A DNA stretch of 64,000 nucleotides from a virus (IMGVR_UViG_3300043449_002710:124001-188000), one strand, 5' to 3'. Counted from the first letter of the stretch, positions 30,243 through 38,824 are shown. The notes: generated from the letters alone by a model not told the origin. Translations and numbers: made by a program.

Positions 30243-30845
30243 TTATTTGGGCAGATTCTCTTCGATGAAAGCGTAGCGATCAAAGATTTTAAGAAGCTGT
30301 GCCGCCGCCTTGATTCTTCCAAAATCAAGGTGGAGGTCCTTCTTTTCCAATAAAGACAAAATATCAATCTTGTCTTTGGGTCTGAAGCTCAAGAGTTTGG
30401 TGGCGATCAATTCCTCGGGAGCAATAATGGAGATCTGTACTCCCAAAAAATCCTGGCTCTGCGCGTGATCCAAAATGTCTTTTTGAAACTCTTTGCTCTG
30501 GAACTGAAGCACATCGAGTTTAAAACCACCACGTTCAAAATGATGGATGTTGATCCCTTTAAAATCGTTGATGCCAGTTTGAACAAACCCGTTCTTTTTA
30601 AGTTCTGACGCCACTTCTGGTAAACGGTCGGTTGCAACCGTGATGTCAAAATCGTGAGTGGCTCTGGGTTCAGCATAGTACCCAATGACAAAGCCCCCGA
30701 GAAGAACCGGATTAAAAGGTTTGAGAATCTGAAGCGCGGAGTGAGCGCCCTCAAAGAGAGTAGTTGCGGAAACATAACCGCCTTTGCTTTTACGCAACTC
30801 GTGGGTAGCTTCAACGATCCAAAAAAGTTTTTTCAAACTCTCCAT
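30243..30845 (-). CDS. Nucleotidyltransferase-fold protein (AbiEii-like)
   Basis: A 200-residue protein with the minimal nucleotidyltransferase core: VLLGGFVIGYYAEPRATHDFDITVA split as the GG...RATxDxD motif, then FKLDVLQFQ (third acidic residue) and PEELIATKLLSFRPKDKIDI, typical of AbiEii/MNT-type proteins. Relatives transfer nucleotides to tRNAs or proteins, often as toxins; no antitoxin gene is beside it. It is antisense to the terminase-portal operon. The start codon is six bases after TAGAAT with TTCAAA 17 bp further, so leaderless. tRNA-Leu lies directly downstream. Confidence 0.75.
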   Translation of the reverse strand: MESLKKLFWIVEATHELRKSKGGYVSATTLFEGAHSALQILKPFNPVLLGGFVIGYYAEPRATHDFDITVATDRLPEVASELKKNGFVQTGINDFKGINIHHFERGGFKLDVLQFQSKEFQKDILDHAQSQDFLGVQISIIAPEELIATKLLSFRPKDKIDILSLLEKKDLHLDFGRIKAAAQLLKIFDRYAFIEENLPK

Positions 30846-30851
30846 ATCTCA

Positions 30852-30880
30852 ATTCTAACACACTTCGGTAAGTATTTGAA
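30852..30880 (-). promoter_or_regulatory. Leaderless sigma70-type promoter of the nucleotidyltransferase gene
   Basis: Minus strand TTCAAA (30875-30880), 17-bp spacer, TAGAAT (30852-30857), six bases, ATG. The -35 is weak (four of six). Confidence 0.45.
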
Positions 30881-30926
30881 TTATTTGATTTTAGGTGAAG
30901 CCTTTTCAAAAGCCAGCGAAAGCGGT

Positions 30927-30935
30927 GTTATTTTT
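30927..30935 (+). promoter_or_regulatory. GTTATTTTT promoter motif, leaderless spacing
   Basis: GTGTTATTTTTAAGGGT precedes the ATG at 30942. It is nearly the same string as the one before the minus-strand gene at 23646. Confidence 0.55.
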
Positions 30936-30941
30936 AAGGGT

Positions 30942-31286
30942 ATGAGCAAGCCTTTGACTAAAGACGAGATTTTCAAAAAGCTGATGAACCGTTACAAAGA
31001 AAAGGACTCAAAAATTTTGAAGGAAGTGGCGTACAATCTTTGCTTGGCTTCCACAACTGAAGCCTCGCTTGAAGAAAGAGCGTCTCGCGCTTTGAATAGA
31101 ATTCAAGCTACGCCCAGACCGCAAGAGCCGTTGAAGCAAATGGCAGCCAAGCAGCATCAGAACAAGCTCAGTGTTTGTGGGATCTGCAAGATGCCGATGA
31201 AAACGGTAAAATTACTAGAGGATCGTTCCGCTTATTACTGCCCTGACCATCGAGTCACCGTGCCGTTCCCTAAGGACGAGGAATAA
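30942..31286 (+). CDS. Zinc-ribbon protein upstream of portal
   Basis: A 114-residue protein. The N-terminal part is helical (LTKDEIFKKLMNRYKEKDSK, EASLEERASRALNRIQ). The C-terminus has SVCGICKMPMKTVKLLED and AYYCPDHRV, a CxxC...CxxH zinc ribbon. The ATG at 30942 fits the promoter motif; a longer frame runs antisense through the nucleotidyltransferase and is not real. It ends one base before the portal start, suggesting a head-assembly or portal-related role. Confidence 0.7.
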   Translation: MSKPLTKDEIFKKLMNRYKEKDSKILKEVAYNLCLASTTEASLEERASRALNRIQATPRPQEPLKQMAAKQHQNKLSVCGICKMPMKTVKLLEDRSAYYCPDHRVTVPFPKDEE

Positions 31287-31287
31287 A

Positions 31288-33543
31288 ATGTTTAAGTTTG
31301 GAAAATACGCGACTCCTAAGGGTCCTTATCAAAAATATCAAGACCCCTTGAGTTATGTCTCTAGCTCGGTAGCGAACAAAGGCTCTGTTGCAACCGCCAG
31401 CAAAAAGACACGCATTCAATCGAACTACACACCTACCCTTAGCGGAACTGATCCCAACAGTTCTTTCACCTCGGGTGGGGCGAATATTGGTGGGGGCAAC
31501 GGCGGATACAACTCGGATCGCTACAATCCGGTCTTTGATAATCTTGAGGAAGGAACAATCCTAGAGGATTGGATACCGAGAGACGCAGCCGGGCTAGATC
31601 TCTTATACCGCCGCATCTATTTGCGTGACCCAACGCTCGGCCCTGGGATTGATATCATCCGAAATTTGCCTTGGTCTGATTTCACTTTAGAAGGGATCGA
31701 GGACAACGAAATAAAAAAGATTTACGAAGAATGTATGTCTTCGCTCAATCCCATGCTTCTCATGCCTGATATCACGCATGAGTTTTTGGTTTTGGGTCGG
31801 TCCATCTCCTCTCTTATCTTTGACCATAAGCGTGGCATCTTTTCAGGCGTGGTTCCCCATGACCCAGACTTCGTGAGAATCACTCCGGTTCCAGTTTATG
31901 GATTTGACCCGATGTGCGATTTCACCTTGTCGCCTGGGTTTAAAAAGTTTCTTCAGAGCCAAGACCCTAGAGCCGTCGATGCTCGAAAGTCTTTGCCCCC
32001 CTCGTTCTTGGAAGCAGCCGCCAATCAACAAGGGTTCTTGCCGCTCGATCCGATCTCCACGATCTACCTTTCACGGAAAGCCGCGCCAAACGATTCGATT
32101 GGAACCAGCATCCTGACCCGCACTCTTTATTTTTGGGCGATTGAAAAAGCGCTGTTGAACGCCCAGCTTTCGTCCACTCGAAGACGAGCCCGCTCCTTCA
32201 TTCATTTGAAAGCCGGGATCGACAATATGTGGGAGCCTTCCCCAGAGGAGATCGACGCCCTTGCAGGCATTGTGATTCAAGCCAATGAAGATCCTGTGGG
32301 CGGAGTCATTGCCACCCGTACCGGAGTTGAGATCAGTGAGCCTGTGAGTGGTGGAGCGGATTTTTATAAATGGAGCGATGAGCTGGAACTTTTCGCAAAA
32401 TACAAAATGCAGTGTATCGGGATCTCCGATGCACTTTTAAGTGGAGACGCAACCTACGCAAATGCGGATCAAGCTCGATCTGTTTTTGTGGAAAATTTAG
32501 CTTCTCTCCGCTCTAGGATTGTGAACAAGTTTTTCATGCAAAAGCTTTTTCCTGTCGTGGCACGAGTCCATGGATTTGTAAAAAGAACGCCTGCTGAATT
32601 GAGTCATCGGATTCGAACTACTTCTGCCTTTGACGGCCCTCGGTTCCCAAGCTGGGCTCAAACGACGATGATCACATCTGAAAAACTCACTCAGCGCAAG
32701 GTCATGAGCTTACCGATCGAAAACTTAATGATCCCTACGATCAACTGGGCTAAGCAGCTTAAGCCCACCCAAGATGAAAAGGCTTTAGAAATTTTGGAGC
32801 GGCTCAAACAAAACGAGTACCCGGTGACTCTCAGCCAGTGGGCGAGCGCTGCGGGCTTAAACCCTAAAACAATCGAGCAAGAGCAAAAAGACAATCTCGA
32901 TCTTCAGAATCGAATTCAAAAGCTTCAAGAAGCCATGGCCCCGCAAGAGGCCGAGACTAGCGACTCGGGTGAAGATTTGGGAATGGATATTCCAGAAGCT
33001 TCCGACGAACAGCCTGCAGGCGAAGAGGCTCCCGCTGAAGAACCTGTCCAGCAATCGGTTTACGCTAAGGCTAAAAGAATTGCCAAAGGCGGACCTGTTG
33101 CAAGAATTGATCAAATCGCGATTTGGAACCATGGTAAATGCGGTGGATTGAGTAAAAAAGACGCTCAAAAAGTGACCAGTTCTTTATTGAAGGATTCCAA
33201 TCCTGGGATCTTTAAAGACCCAAGGGCCTTGTTGAATAAGCTTCAAGACAAAGTGGGTTCTGAGCGGGCTCCGATCCTAGCTTATGTACTGAATCGGTTG
33301 GGGTTGACTTCTTTCATGATTGATTCGAAATCGGCTCAAGTCATTGCCAAGTCGGCAAGAGATAATCTGAACCGGTATTCGTCTTTTTCTAGTGAGAAAG
33401 CTATGCTCGATGTCAGGCGTTACGAGACAGAGATTCAGGCTCTTTCTCGATACGCAGAAAAAATGCGTTTGAATCAGAGTCAGTTCAAGGCAAAATTGGC
33501 ACCGCCCCCGAGCATTGATTCTAAAGTTATGGGTGGCTATTAA
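31288..33543 (+). CDS. Portal protein
   Basis: A 751-residue protein that should form the dodecameric portal through which DNA is packaged. The core starts at LDLLYRRIYLRDPTLGPGID and LPWSDFTLEGIED, then HEFLVLGRSISSLIFDHKRG, VVPHDPDFVRITPVPVYG, a stem-like segment and DALLSGDATYANADQARSVF, an arrangement seen in large-phage portals. The N-terminal 80 residues are low complexity. The C-terminal 200 residues carry an acidic, alanine-rich stretch (EEAPAEEPVQQS) and a basic helical tail. It lies downstream of terL with GAGGAA before the ATG; four bases overlap the convergent CheY-like gene. Confidence 0.88.
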   Translation: MFKFGKYATPKGPYQKYQDPLSYVSSSVANKGSVATASKKTRIQSNYTPTLSGTDPNSSFTSGGANIGGGNGGYNSDRYNPVFDNLEEGTILEDWIPRDAAGLDLLYRRIYLRDPTLGPGIDIIRNLPWSDFTLEGIEDNEIKKIYEECMSSLNPMLLMPDITHEFLVLGRSISSLIFDHKRGIFSGVVPHDPDFVRITPVPVYGFDPMCDFTLSPGFKKFLQSQDPRAVDARKSLPPSFLEAAANQQGFLPLDPISTIYLSRKAAPNDSIGTSILTRTLYFWAIEKALLNAQLSSTRRRARSFIHLKAGIDNMWEPSPEEIDALAGIVIQANEDPVGGVIATRTGVEISEPVSGGADFYKWSDELELFAKYKMQCIGISDALLSGDATYANADQARSVFVENLASLRSRIVNKFFMQKLFPVVARVHGFVKRTPAELSHRIRTTSAFDGPRFPSWAQTTMITSEKLTQRKVMSLPIENLMIPTINWAKQLKPTQDEKALEILERLKQNEYPVTLSQWASAAGLNPKTIEQEQKDNLDLQNRIQKLQEAMAPQEAETSDSGEDLGMDIPEASDEQPAGEEAPAEEPVQQSVYAKAKRIAKGGPVARIDQIAIWNHGKCGGLSKKDAQKVTSSLLKDSNPGIFKDPRALLNKLQDKVGSERAPILAYVLNRLGLTSFMIDSKSAQVIAKSARDNLNRYSSFSSEKAMLDVRRYETEIQALSRYAEKMRLNQSQFKAKLAPPPSIDSKVMGGY

Positions 33544-33881
33544 GCGCTCAGGACCATTTTTTCAAAGATATCAACATCAAAGGGTTTATACAGACAAGGA
33601 TAGTTATAAAGATGAACATAGCGACAGTGTTCGGGTGACATTGCCGTCACACAGATCACAGGCGCTTTTTGTGTTTTTTTGTATTCTAAAAGGAATTCAG
33701 CCCCAGAAATTCCTGGCAAAATCAGGTCTAAAATAATCAGATCAAAAGATTCTTCGGTTAATCTTTGTAACGCTTCTTCAGCCGAATTGGCTTCTGAAAC
33801 TTCATAACCCAAGTGCCAAAAGTAGGCTTTAAATGTGTATTGAGCCCCTTTTTCGTCCTCTATAATTAAAACTTTTTTCAT
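33540..33881 (-). CDS. CheY-like single-domain response regulator
   Basis: A 113-residue receiver domain: acidic pocket KVLIIEDEKGAQ, phosphoacceptor Asp in FDLIILDLILPG (about residue 52), switch Thr in APVICVTAMSP and conserved lysine in LYKPFDVD. No output domain follows. All catalytic residues are present, so it could accept phosphate from a host histidine kinase, acting as a decoy or modulator. A ribosome-binding site GGGAGAAGAG precedes the ATG, and CTTATTTT lies about 12 bases further upstream. Confidence 0.9.
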   Translation of the reverse strand: MKKVLIIEDEKGAQYTFKAYFWHLGYEVSEANSAEEALQRLTEESFDLIILDLILPGISGAEFLLEYKKTQKAPVICVTAMSPEHCRYVHLYNYPCLYKPFDVDIFEKMVLSA

Positions 33882-33892
33882 ACTCTTCTCCC

Positions 33893-33900
33893 AAAATAAG
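33893..33900 (-). promoter_or_regulatory. CTTATTTT promoter-like motif
   Basis: Minus-strand CGCTTATTTTGGGAGAAGAG; resembles the GAGTTATTTTCTTGGGAGAG block before the gene ending at 51618. Confidence 0.35.
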
Positions 33901-33958
33901 CGTTAAGGGAGTCTTATAGGAATATTAAGGAAAAGAAAAATTAATTTTACAAAGCGCG

Positions 33959-34195
33959 TTAATTTAGGCGTTTATCCTGTAAGAGCTTTACTACTCCAGT
34001 TCGAATATCCTCAATGATCGTTTTCGGGCTATAAAGCCCAGCAGCATGGATAGCTCTGGCTAAAATTTCAATTTCTTCCCGATGCTTCTTGGGGTCAAAG
34101 GGATTAATCACCCCGCGCCAAAGCTCGGGCTTTTCTAGGAGCCATTGGATTCTTTTTTGTTTAGCCAGATTCGAATTCCCACCTTTAGATGACAC
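33959..34195 (-). CDS. Small hypothetical protein
   Basis: A 78-residue protein starting at GTG (34195), overlapping the previous stop by one base (TAGTG). KQKRIQWLLEKPELWRGVIN and EIEILARAIHAAGLYSPKTI suggest a helical nucleic-acid-associated protein. No family recognised. It closes a three-gene string of small proteins downstream of the primase. Confidence 0.6.
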   Translation of the reverse strand: MSSKGGNSNLAKQKRIQWLLEKPELWRGVINPFDPKKHREEIEILARAIHAAGLYSPKTIIEDIRTGVVKLLQDKRLN

Positions 34196-34392
34196 TAAGC
34201 CCCCAACTCGTTTAAATCCTCAATCATATCGAGCATCCGGTCACACATACCAGATAAGAACGCCAAAGACCTGAGTTCCTCTGAATCTAGAGGATCGTCT
34301 TCGTCCAAGGCATCTTTTGCTTCGAGTATTTTTTCTTTAAATTGGATTACGAGTTGTTGCCACTTTAATCTGAGTTCCAAAGTAGTTTTCAA
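34195..34392 (-). CDS. Small helical acidic protein
   Basis: A 65-residue protein made of two helices: TLELRLKWQQLVIQFKEKIL and LAFLSGMCDRMLDMIEDL joined by an acidic loop (DEDDPLDSEE). Overlaps both neighbours by one to four bases, so it is part of a coupled operon. Function unknown. Confidence 0.6.
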   Translation of the reverse strand: MKTTLELRLKWQQLVIQFKEKILEAKDALDEDDPLDSEELRSLAFLSGMCDRMLDMIEDLNELGA

Positions 34393-34637
34393 GAGTTCAG
34401 GATTCCTTCCGCCACCACTTCAGTTGCAACGACGATGTCTTGTGGGAGATCTTTTCGTTTCTTAAACCGATCCCGACAATGCAGGGCAAATCGATAGCAT
34501 CGATTCCTTTCAGCGAATTTGGCTTTTTGCGCCGTCTCGTTGAGAGCTGTAGAAACAATTTTTTTAATCTGCCTTAATTGTTTCTCGTCCAATCGAGTTA
34601 ACATCTGAATCTTTGCGATCAAGTCCTTTGAGAGCAT
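34389..34637 (-). CDS. Small basic helical protein
   Basis: An 82-residue protein with KIQMLTRLDEKQLRQIKKIV and RCYRFALHCRDRFKKRKDL; basic and helical. No family recognised. The region before the ATG contains the nine-mer AAGGATATC twice (34638 and 34673), possibly operator half-sites. Confidence 0.6.
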   Translation of the reverse strand: MLSKDLIAKIQMLTRLDEKQLRQIKKIVSTALNETAQKAKFAERNRCYRFALHCRDRFKKRKDLPQDIVVATEVVAEGILNS

Positions 34638-34691
34638 AAGGATATCCAGTCGGAAACTTTTTCTTTATTGAAAAGGATATCTGGCTTGAAG

Positions 34692-35636
34692 TCAATTTTT
34701 TTGGATAAAATATTGAAGATCTTGAATCACTTCCAAGGGGCAATCACCTGGGTCCATTTTAGCATCAGAATCGGTTGGATCTGATAGATATCGAGTGAGA
34801 TTGGCGTCTTGAACTTCAAATCCAAACTCTTTGAATGCAGCAGCATAACGAGGCGTCTCTTCCCTGCCTGGGTTATCCGCATCTAACGCCAAGATGACTC
34901 GCGTGCAGCCTTTGGAGAGAATCTGAAGAATCTTTTGTTTTGTAAGTTGGCCCAAACCTAAAACAGCAATAGCTGGGAGCCCAAAAGACCTAAAACGCAA
35001 ACAATCGAAAGGGCCTTCAACAATGATCACCCAGCGCGGGTTTTTTTCGTAATTAAGACAGTACCAATGTTTCTGAGCTGGAAAGCCTTCTGAATTGAGA
35101 TACTTGTATTTGTTCGGGATATCACTATTTTCGCCACGGGCTGCGACATGGCCAACCAGCTTTTGACTCAAATCGTGCAGAGGAAACCAAAGCCGGTATT
35201 CTTCGGCCATCCGGTCCCAGTAGGCCTCGCAGCCGACCGATTGCAAAAATGAAGCTGTCAGCCCACGCCAAGACTCTTGCCAAGGCCCTTCTGTAATAGG
35301 TTTTTTGTAGGCGTTGTTTTGTTGAACTTTGTCTAAAGCTTTCAGATCCGTTTTGAGCTGAAGGAAAAGATTGTCGGGCTGGTTTTCGTGCTTCTTTTGC
35401 TCCCAAAGGTCTAGGCTAAGCTTGGAGGCAAGCTTGTTCCAGCCACCATGCTCTAGGCAGCTCCAGCACCGAAACCCACCTACTGAAACCCTCCCGGGAA
35501 TGTTTTGAAGCGCAATCCCAAGAGATGGGTTGTGGTCGTCATGAAAAGGACAAAGAATCTTGGCCTCAGTGGGTTTGGACAAATCCACTGCGGGTAAACG
35601 AGCAAGTTGTTGTCGAATAAAGCTGACTTTATCCAT
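34692..35636 (-). CDS. DNA primase (CHC2 zinc finger and TOPRIM)
   Basis: A DnaG-type primase of about 314 residues that makes RNA primers for replication. The zinc-binding domain has CPFHDDHNPSLGI and FRCWSCLEHGGW (CxxH...CxxC). The TOPRIM core shows WVIIVEGPFDCLRF (catalytic Glu), IAVLGLGQLTKQK and VILALDADNPGRE (DxD). No helicase domain is fused. Several starts are possible: ATG at 35636 keeps the zinc finger near the N-terminus as is usual, ATG at 35669 and TTG at 35693 give longer forms. No replicative helicase or polymerase is present in the window. Confidence 0.9.
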   Translation of the reverse strand: MDKVSFIRQQLARLPAVDLSKPTEAKILCPFHDDHNPSLGIALQNIPGRVSVGGFRCWSCLEHGGWNKLASKLSLDLWEQKKHENQPDNLFLQLKTDLKALDKVQQNNAYKKPITEGPWQESWRGLTASFLQSVGCEAYWDRMAEEYRLWFPLHDLSQKLVGHVAARGENSDIPNKYKYLNSEGFPAQKHWYCLNYEKNPRWVIIVEGPFDCLRFRSFGLPAIAVLGLGQLTKQKILQILSKGCTRVILALDADNPGREETPRYAAAFKEFGFEVQDANLTRYLSDPTDSDAKMDPGDCPLEVIQDLQYFIQKN

Positions 35637-35704
35637 CGGATAATACAGATGTCCTTGTGAGGCAGCCATCCCATGAAAGACAGGCTTGCGCAACCCCTAA
35701 GGCT

Positions 35705-35959
35705 TCACCAGCGCCTCAAGGGGCAGGATTCGCGTTCTTTGCCCACCTTGGCTGCAACTAGACATCCGCAGCGATTACAGGCCTCTTGAGATGGATTAAA
35801 ATAAGGACAGGATCGGCAAAGACCAATCCTTCTTTCCGTTAACTCCAAGGCCGAAGGGGCTTGTCCTGACTCTAAAGCCAACCGCCGAGCCGAAGCCGCA
35901 TTTAAAGCAGGTACAGAAGATAAAGGCGCAGTCTTGCGCCCCCCACAGCAATAACCCAT
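35705..35959 (-). CDS. Zinc-ribbon phage protein (DUF6171-like)
   Basis: An 84-residue protein starting at ATG 35959 with GAGG five bases upstream. The C-terminal half, IGLCRSCPYFNPSQEACNRC followed by GCLVAAKVGKERESCPLRRW, has the CxxCP...CxxCGC...K...CPxxxW pattern of small zinc ribbons widespread in phages. The N-terminal half (GYCCGGRK) has further cysteines. Function unknown. It lies just after the fibre gene terminator and may be read-through controlled. Confidence 0.75.
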   Translation of the reverse strand: MGYCCGGRKTAPLSSVPALNAASARRLALESGQAPSALELTERRIGLCRSCPYFNPSQEACNRCGCLVAAKVGKERESCPLRRW

Positions 35960-35968
35960 TTGAACCTC

Positions 35969-36004
35969 AAAAAAGAAAGGGTAGGTGCCCGAAAGCACCT
36001 ACCC
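35969..36004 (-). terminator. Rho-independent terminator after the repeat fibre gene
   Basis: Minus strand GGGTAGGTGC/GCACCTACCC, ten pairs, loop TTTCGG, followed by TTTCTTTTTT. Confidence 0.93.
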
Positions 36005-36029
36005 CCCATTTTACCGATTCGCCAATAAA

Positions 36030-38444
36030 TCAGATCCGGTAAGCACCGCTGACGTAGAGGATGTCCCCAGCTTCAAGAGCTTCTGGACCGCCTGTAGCCA
36101 CGTCATTTGCGAAGGTGACCACTGTGACGCCACCCACAACCGAGAGGGTGTAATCGTCGCTAGCACCTGCGTTCAACATGAGGCGACCCACGTTGACAAC
36201 CAACGAATCCACTTCGTAGTTGTGAGCGAGAGTCACAGCCTGCAAGCTGATTTCAGCAGCGCCGAGAACGTGCTTTTCTTTATCGAAGAGATAATGATCT
36301 GCTTCGAGAGAGAGAACACGAGAACTCAAGCTACCTTCAGCAATCATAGCGCGGCTGTACTCGTCGGCGACTGCTCCGTAGAGCGAGGTCTCAGCGATAA
36401 CAGCGCGGCTATACTCGTCGGCAACTGCACCAGCGCTGATTGCAGCCAAAGACTGTTCAGCGATGTAAGCACGGCTGTACTCAGCAGCGACTGCTCCATA
36501 GAGCGAGGTCTCAGCGATAACAGCACGGCTATACTCTTCTGCCACAGAAGCTGTGCCCAACATTGCCAAGGACTGCTCAGCAATATAAGCGCGGCTATAC
36601 TCAGCGGCGACTGCTCCGTAGAGCGAGGTCTCAGCGATAACAGCACGGCTATACTCTTCTGCCACAGAAGCTGTGCCCAACATTGCCAAGGACTGTTCAG
36701 CGATGTAGGCACGGCTATACTCAGCAGCGAGATTAGCTTGGAGTGTAGTCTCAGCCAAGTATGCCCGGGTATATTCAGCGGCAATCGCTGCTTGGCCAGA
36801 GCCTTCAACCACAGTCAACTGCTTCAAGTTAACAGCATCACCTAGTTGATTGCCATCTGCTACTTCAACAATTCTCCTATTGTGAATCCAGATTCTATCT
36901 AAATAACCATAAGAGATAGCTGGAGAACCACCCCCATCACTAAATGTTCTGTTAGAAACATCCCAGTTAGCGGTCGTTCCAACTTGGACATAATTCGCAT
37001 AAAGAGCATTAAATGCAGTAGCCCCACTACCAATAGCAAGACCACCAACCCCGGCCACAATACTACCGGTCATCGTACCGCCAGCCAAAGGAAGCTTGGT
37101 TGCTTCAGCGGCAAATGCACGGCTGTACTCAGCAGCAAGATTAGCTTGGAGTGTTGTTTCAGCTAAAACAGCACGGCTATACTCTGCTACCAGATTAGCC
37201 TGGAGTGTTGTCTCAGCCAAAACAGCGCGGCTGTATTCATTGGTGATGCTGTTCAGAACATTCGTCGAGACAGTCAACTGATCGCCAACTGTGGTGATTG
37301 TTGTACCATCAACCAGAACATTCAGAATGTTTCCAGACCAAGCCAAAGCCACACCGGCTTCAATAGCGCCTGGGCCAGCAAACTCAATCCAGCTAGAGGA
37401 TGTCGAGCTGTAAACGTAGTTGTGACCGAAAGAATACGAATTATCTTCGTTCACAAATACGGCTTGGCCGTTATTCGGAGTGATAGTGGTGTAAGTCAGC
37501 GGAGAAAGAGTAGCGACAACAACGATGTCGTTTTCTTTACCTGCCAAGCCACCAGTTGCTGTTCCACCTTCAAAAGCAACACCAAAGCGATCACCAACTG
37601 CAACCAGACCTAAGTCCACCCAAACAGAGCCCACGGCGTCCCAACGGACAGCGTGGCCTTCTAAACCAGTCCAAGCACCTGTGGCAGTGGCTGCAACGAT
37701 GTAGACAAGTTTAGGATCTGGGGAACCCGGAGGTGTTGCCAGATTATCGGAGATCAGGTTTGGATCGAGGATCGGATCGAGCCAAACAAGGCCGTTGACG
37801 ACAGCGTCGAGCTGAGCTTTGTTCACAGCATCGTAAGCATTCACACCGTCAGCCAGATTGATGATCTTCTGACGGGTTTCGCTGTTCATGTCGAGAGCGC
37901 CTGTCATCGGACGTGTGCCATCGAGCAGCAAGAAGGTCGCTTCGGCGGCAAGTGCGCGGCTAACTTCCGAATCCAGACCCATCTGCAGGGTGGTTTCAGC
38001 TAAAACAGCGCGGCTATACTCGTCGGCAACTGCACCAGCACCACTGGAGGCCAGAGATTGCTCGGCAAGGAAAGCCCGGCTGTACTCAGCGGCAACCGCT
38101 GCGTAGAGTGATGTCTCAGCTACGACAGCGCGGGTGGTTTCTTCATCTAAACTGCCAGAGAGAACTGTCAGATTAGAATCCAGATTACCTGCCAAGGTGT
38201 TGAGGCTTTGTTCTGCGATATAAGCGCGGCTGTACTCAGCGGCGAGATTAGCTTGGAGTGTAGCTTCGGCCAAAACAGCGCGGCTATACTCTTCACCCAA
38301 GGCTACCTGCAAAGAACCTTCAACCAGAGAGGCGCGAGTAATCTCAGCGTCCAACTGGCTAGTTAGAGCGATGGAACTATCGACTTTAGAAGCGTCGATT
38401 GCTCCATCGAGGATAAATTTTCTTTTGATTTGAGACACTGACAT
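36030..38444 (-). CDS. Repeat-rich tail fibre-like protein (EYSRA repeats)
   Basis: An 804-residue protein built from about 18 copies of a motif like AEYSRAVLAETTLQANL or AEYSRAYIAEQSLAML, spaced about 20 or 40 residues apart, clustered at residues 30-150, 405-460 and 550-720. The pattern E-Y-S-R-A...A-E...L predicts a trimeric coiled coil. Between the clusters are globular parts (residues about 160-400 with LDGTRPMTGALDMNSETRQK and WLDPILDPNLI; and GGTMTGSIVAGVGG), typical of tail fibre insertion domains, and a beta-rich end (NAGASDDYTLSVVGGVTVV). It would form an elongated host-binding fibre. AAGGAG precedes the ATG. Confidence 0.82.
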   Translation of the reverse strand: MSVSQIKRKFILDGAIDASKVDSSIALTSQLDAEITRASLVEGSLQVALGEEYSRAVLAEATLQANLAAEYSRAYIAEQSLNTLAGNLDSNLTVLSGSLDEETTRAVVAETSLYAAVAAEYSRAFLAEQSLASSGAGAVADEYSRAVLAETTLQMGLDSEVSRALAAEATFLLLDGTRPMTGALDMNSETRQKIINLADGVNAYDAVNKAQLDAVVNGLVWLDPILDPNLISDNLATPPGSPDPKLVYIVAATATGAWTGLEGHAVRWDAVGSVWVDLGLVAVGDRFGVAFEGGTATGGLAGKENDIVVVATLSPLTYTTITPNNGQAVFVNEDNSYSFGHNYVYSSTSSSWIEFAGPGAIEAGVALAWSGNILNVLVDGTTITTVGDQLTVSTNVLNSITNEYSRAVLAETTLQANLVAEYSRAVLAETTLQANLAAEYSRAFAAEATKLPLAGGTMTGSIVAGVGGLAIGSGATAFNALYANYVQVGTTANWDVSNRTFSDGGGSPAISYGYLDRIWIHNRRIVEVADGNQLGDAVNLKQLTVVEGSGQAAIAAEYTRAYLAETTLQANLAAEYSRAYIAEQSLAMLGTASVAEEYSRAVIAETSLYGAVAAEYSRAYIAEQSLAMLGTASVAEEYSRAVIAETSLYGAVAAEYSRAYIAEQSLAAISAGAVADEYSRAVIAETSLYGAVADEYSRAMIAEGSLSSRVLSLEADHYLFDKEKHVLGAAEISLQAVTLAHNYEVDSLVVNVGRLMLNAGASDDYTLSVVGGVTVVTFANDVATGGPEALEAGDILYVSGAYRI
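36480..36730 (-). repeat. 120-bp tandem DNA repeat in the fibre gene
   Basis: A unit of about 120 bases (40 codons; EEYSRAVIAETSLYGAV followed by AAEYSRAYIAEQSLAMLG) occurs twice in near-identical form, indicating recent duplication by unequal recombination. Confidence 0.75.
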
Positions 38445-38564
38445 GAATAATTCTCCTTACAGACCTACCTTGTCTGCATTTAGGTTATTGGCGATGCGAT
38501 ACCACAATTAAAAATAAGACTGTTTTAAAAGATGGTTAAAAGAAATTGGGACTGAAATAAATAG

Positions 38565-38672
38565 GCTACTAAGAAAAATCCGGAAAGAGTTAAGGCGTAC
38601 TACAAAGCCAGAATATACTCTGAAAAAGAAAAGGCAGAAGCTAGAGAACGCGCTCGTTTTGTGGCGAATTAA
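38565..38672 (+). pseudogene. Vestigial NPERVKAY-type protein end
   Basis: Within the 380-base gene-poor stretch 38445-38824, one plus-strand frame without a start reads ATKKNPERVKAYYKARIY and continues into SEKEKAEARERARFVAN before a stop. The NPExVKAY...K...RxRA pattern is typical of the tail of small HNH-associated phage proteins. It looks like a gene remnant; nothing else convincing lies in this stretch besides the hairpin at 38781. Confidence 0.35.
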
Positions 38673-38780
38673 CAATCGGTAACAGAACAGAACAGTAACT
38701 ATCTCCATTCAAGATTATAGGCCCTACGTTTTTCCTTAGATTCGTCTTCAGAAGACACTATTTTTTAACCTCAAATAATA

Positions 38781-38813
38781 TTGGTCCTTTGAGGAACAAC
38801 CCCAAAGGACCAA
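38781..38813 (-). terminator. Hairpin after the 38825 gene
   Basis: TTGGTCCTTTG and CAAAGGACCAA form 11 perfect pairs with an 11-base loop, 12 bases after the stop. The following T-tract on the minus strand is weak, so termination may be partial. Confidence 0.6.
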
Positions 38814-38824
38814 AAATTCAAGAT

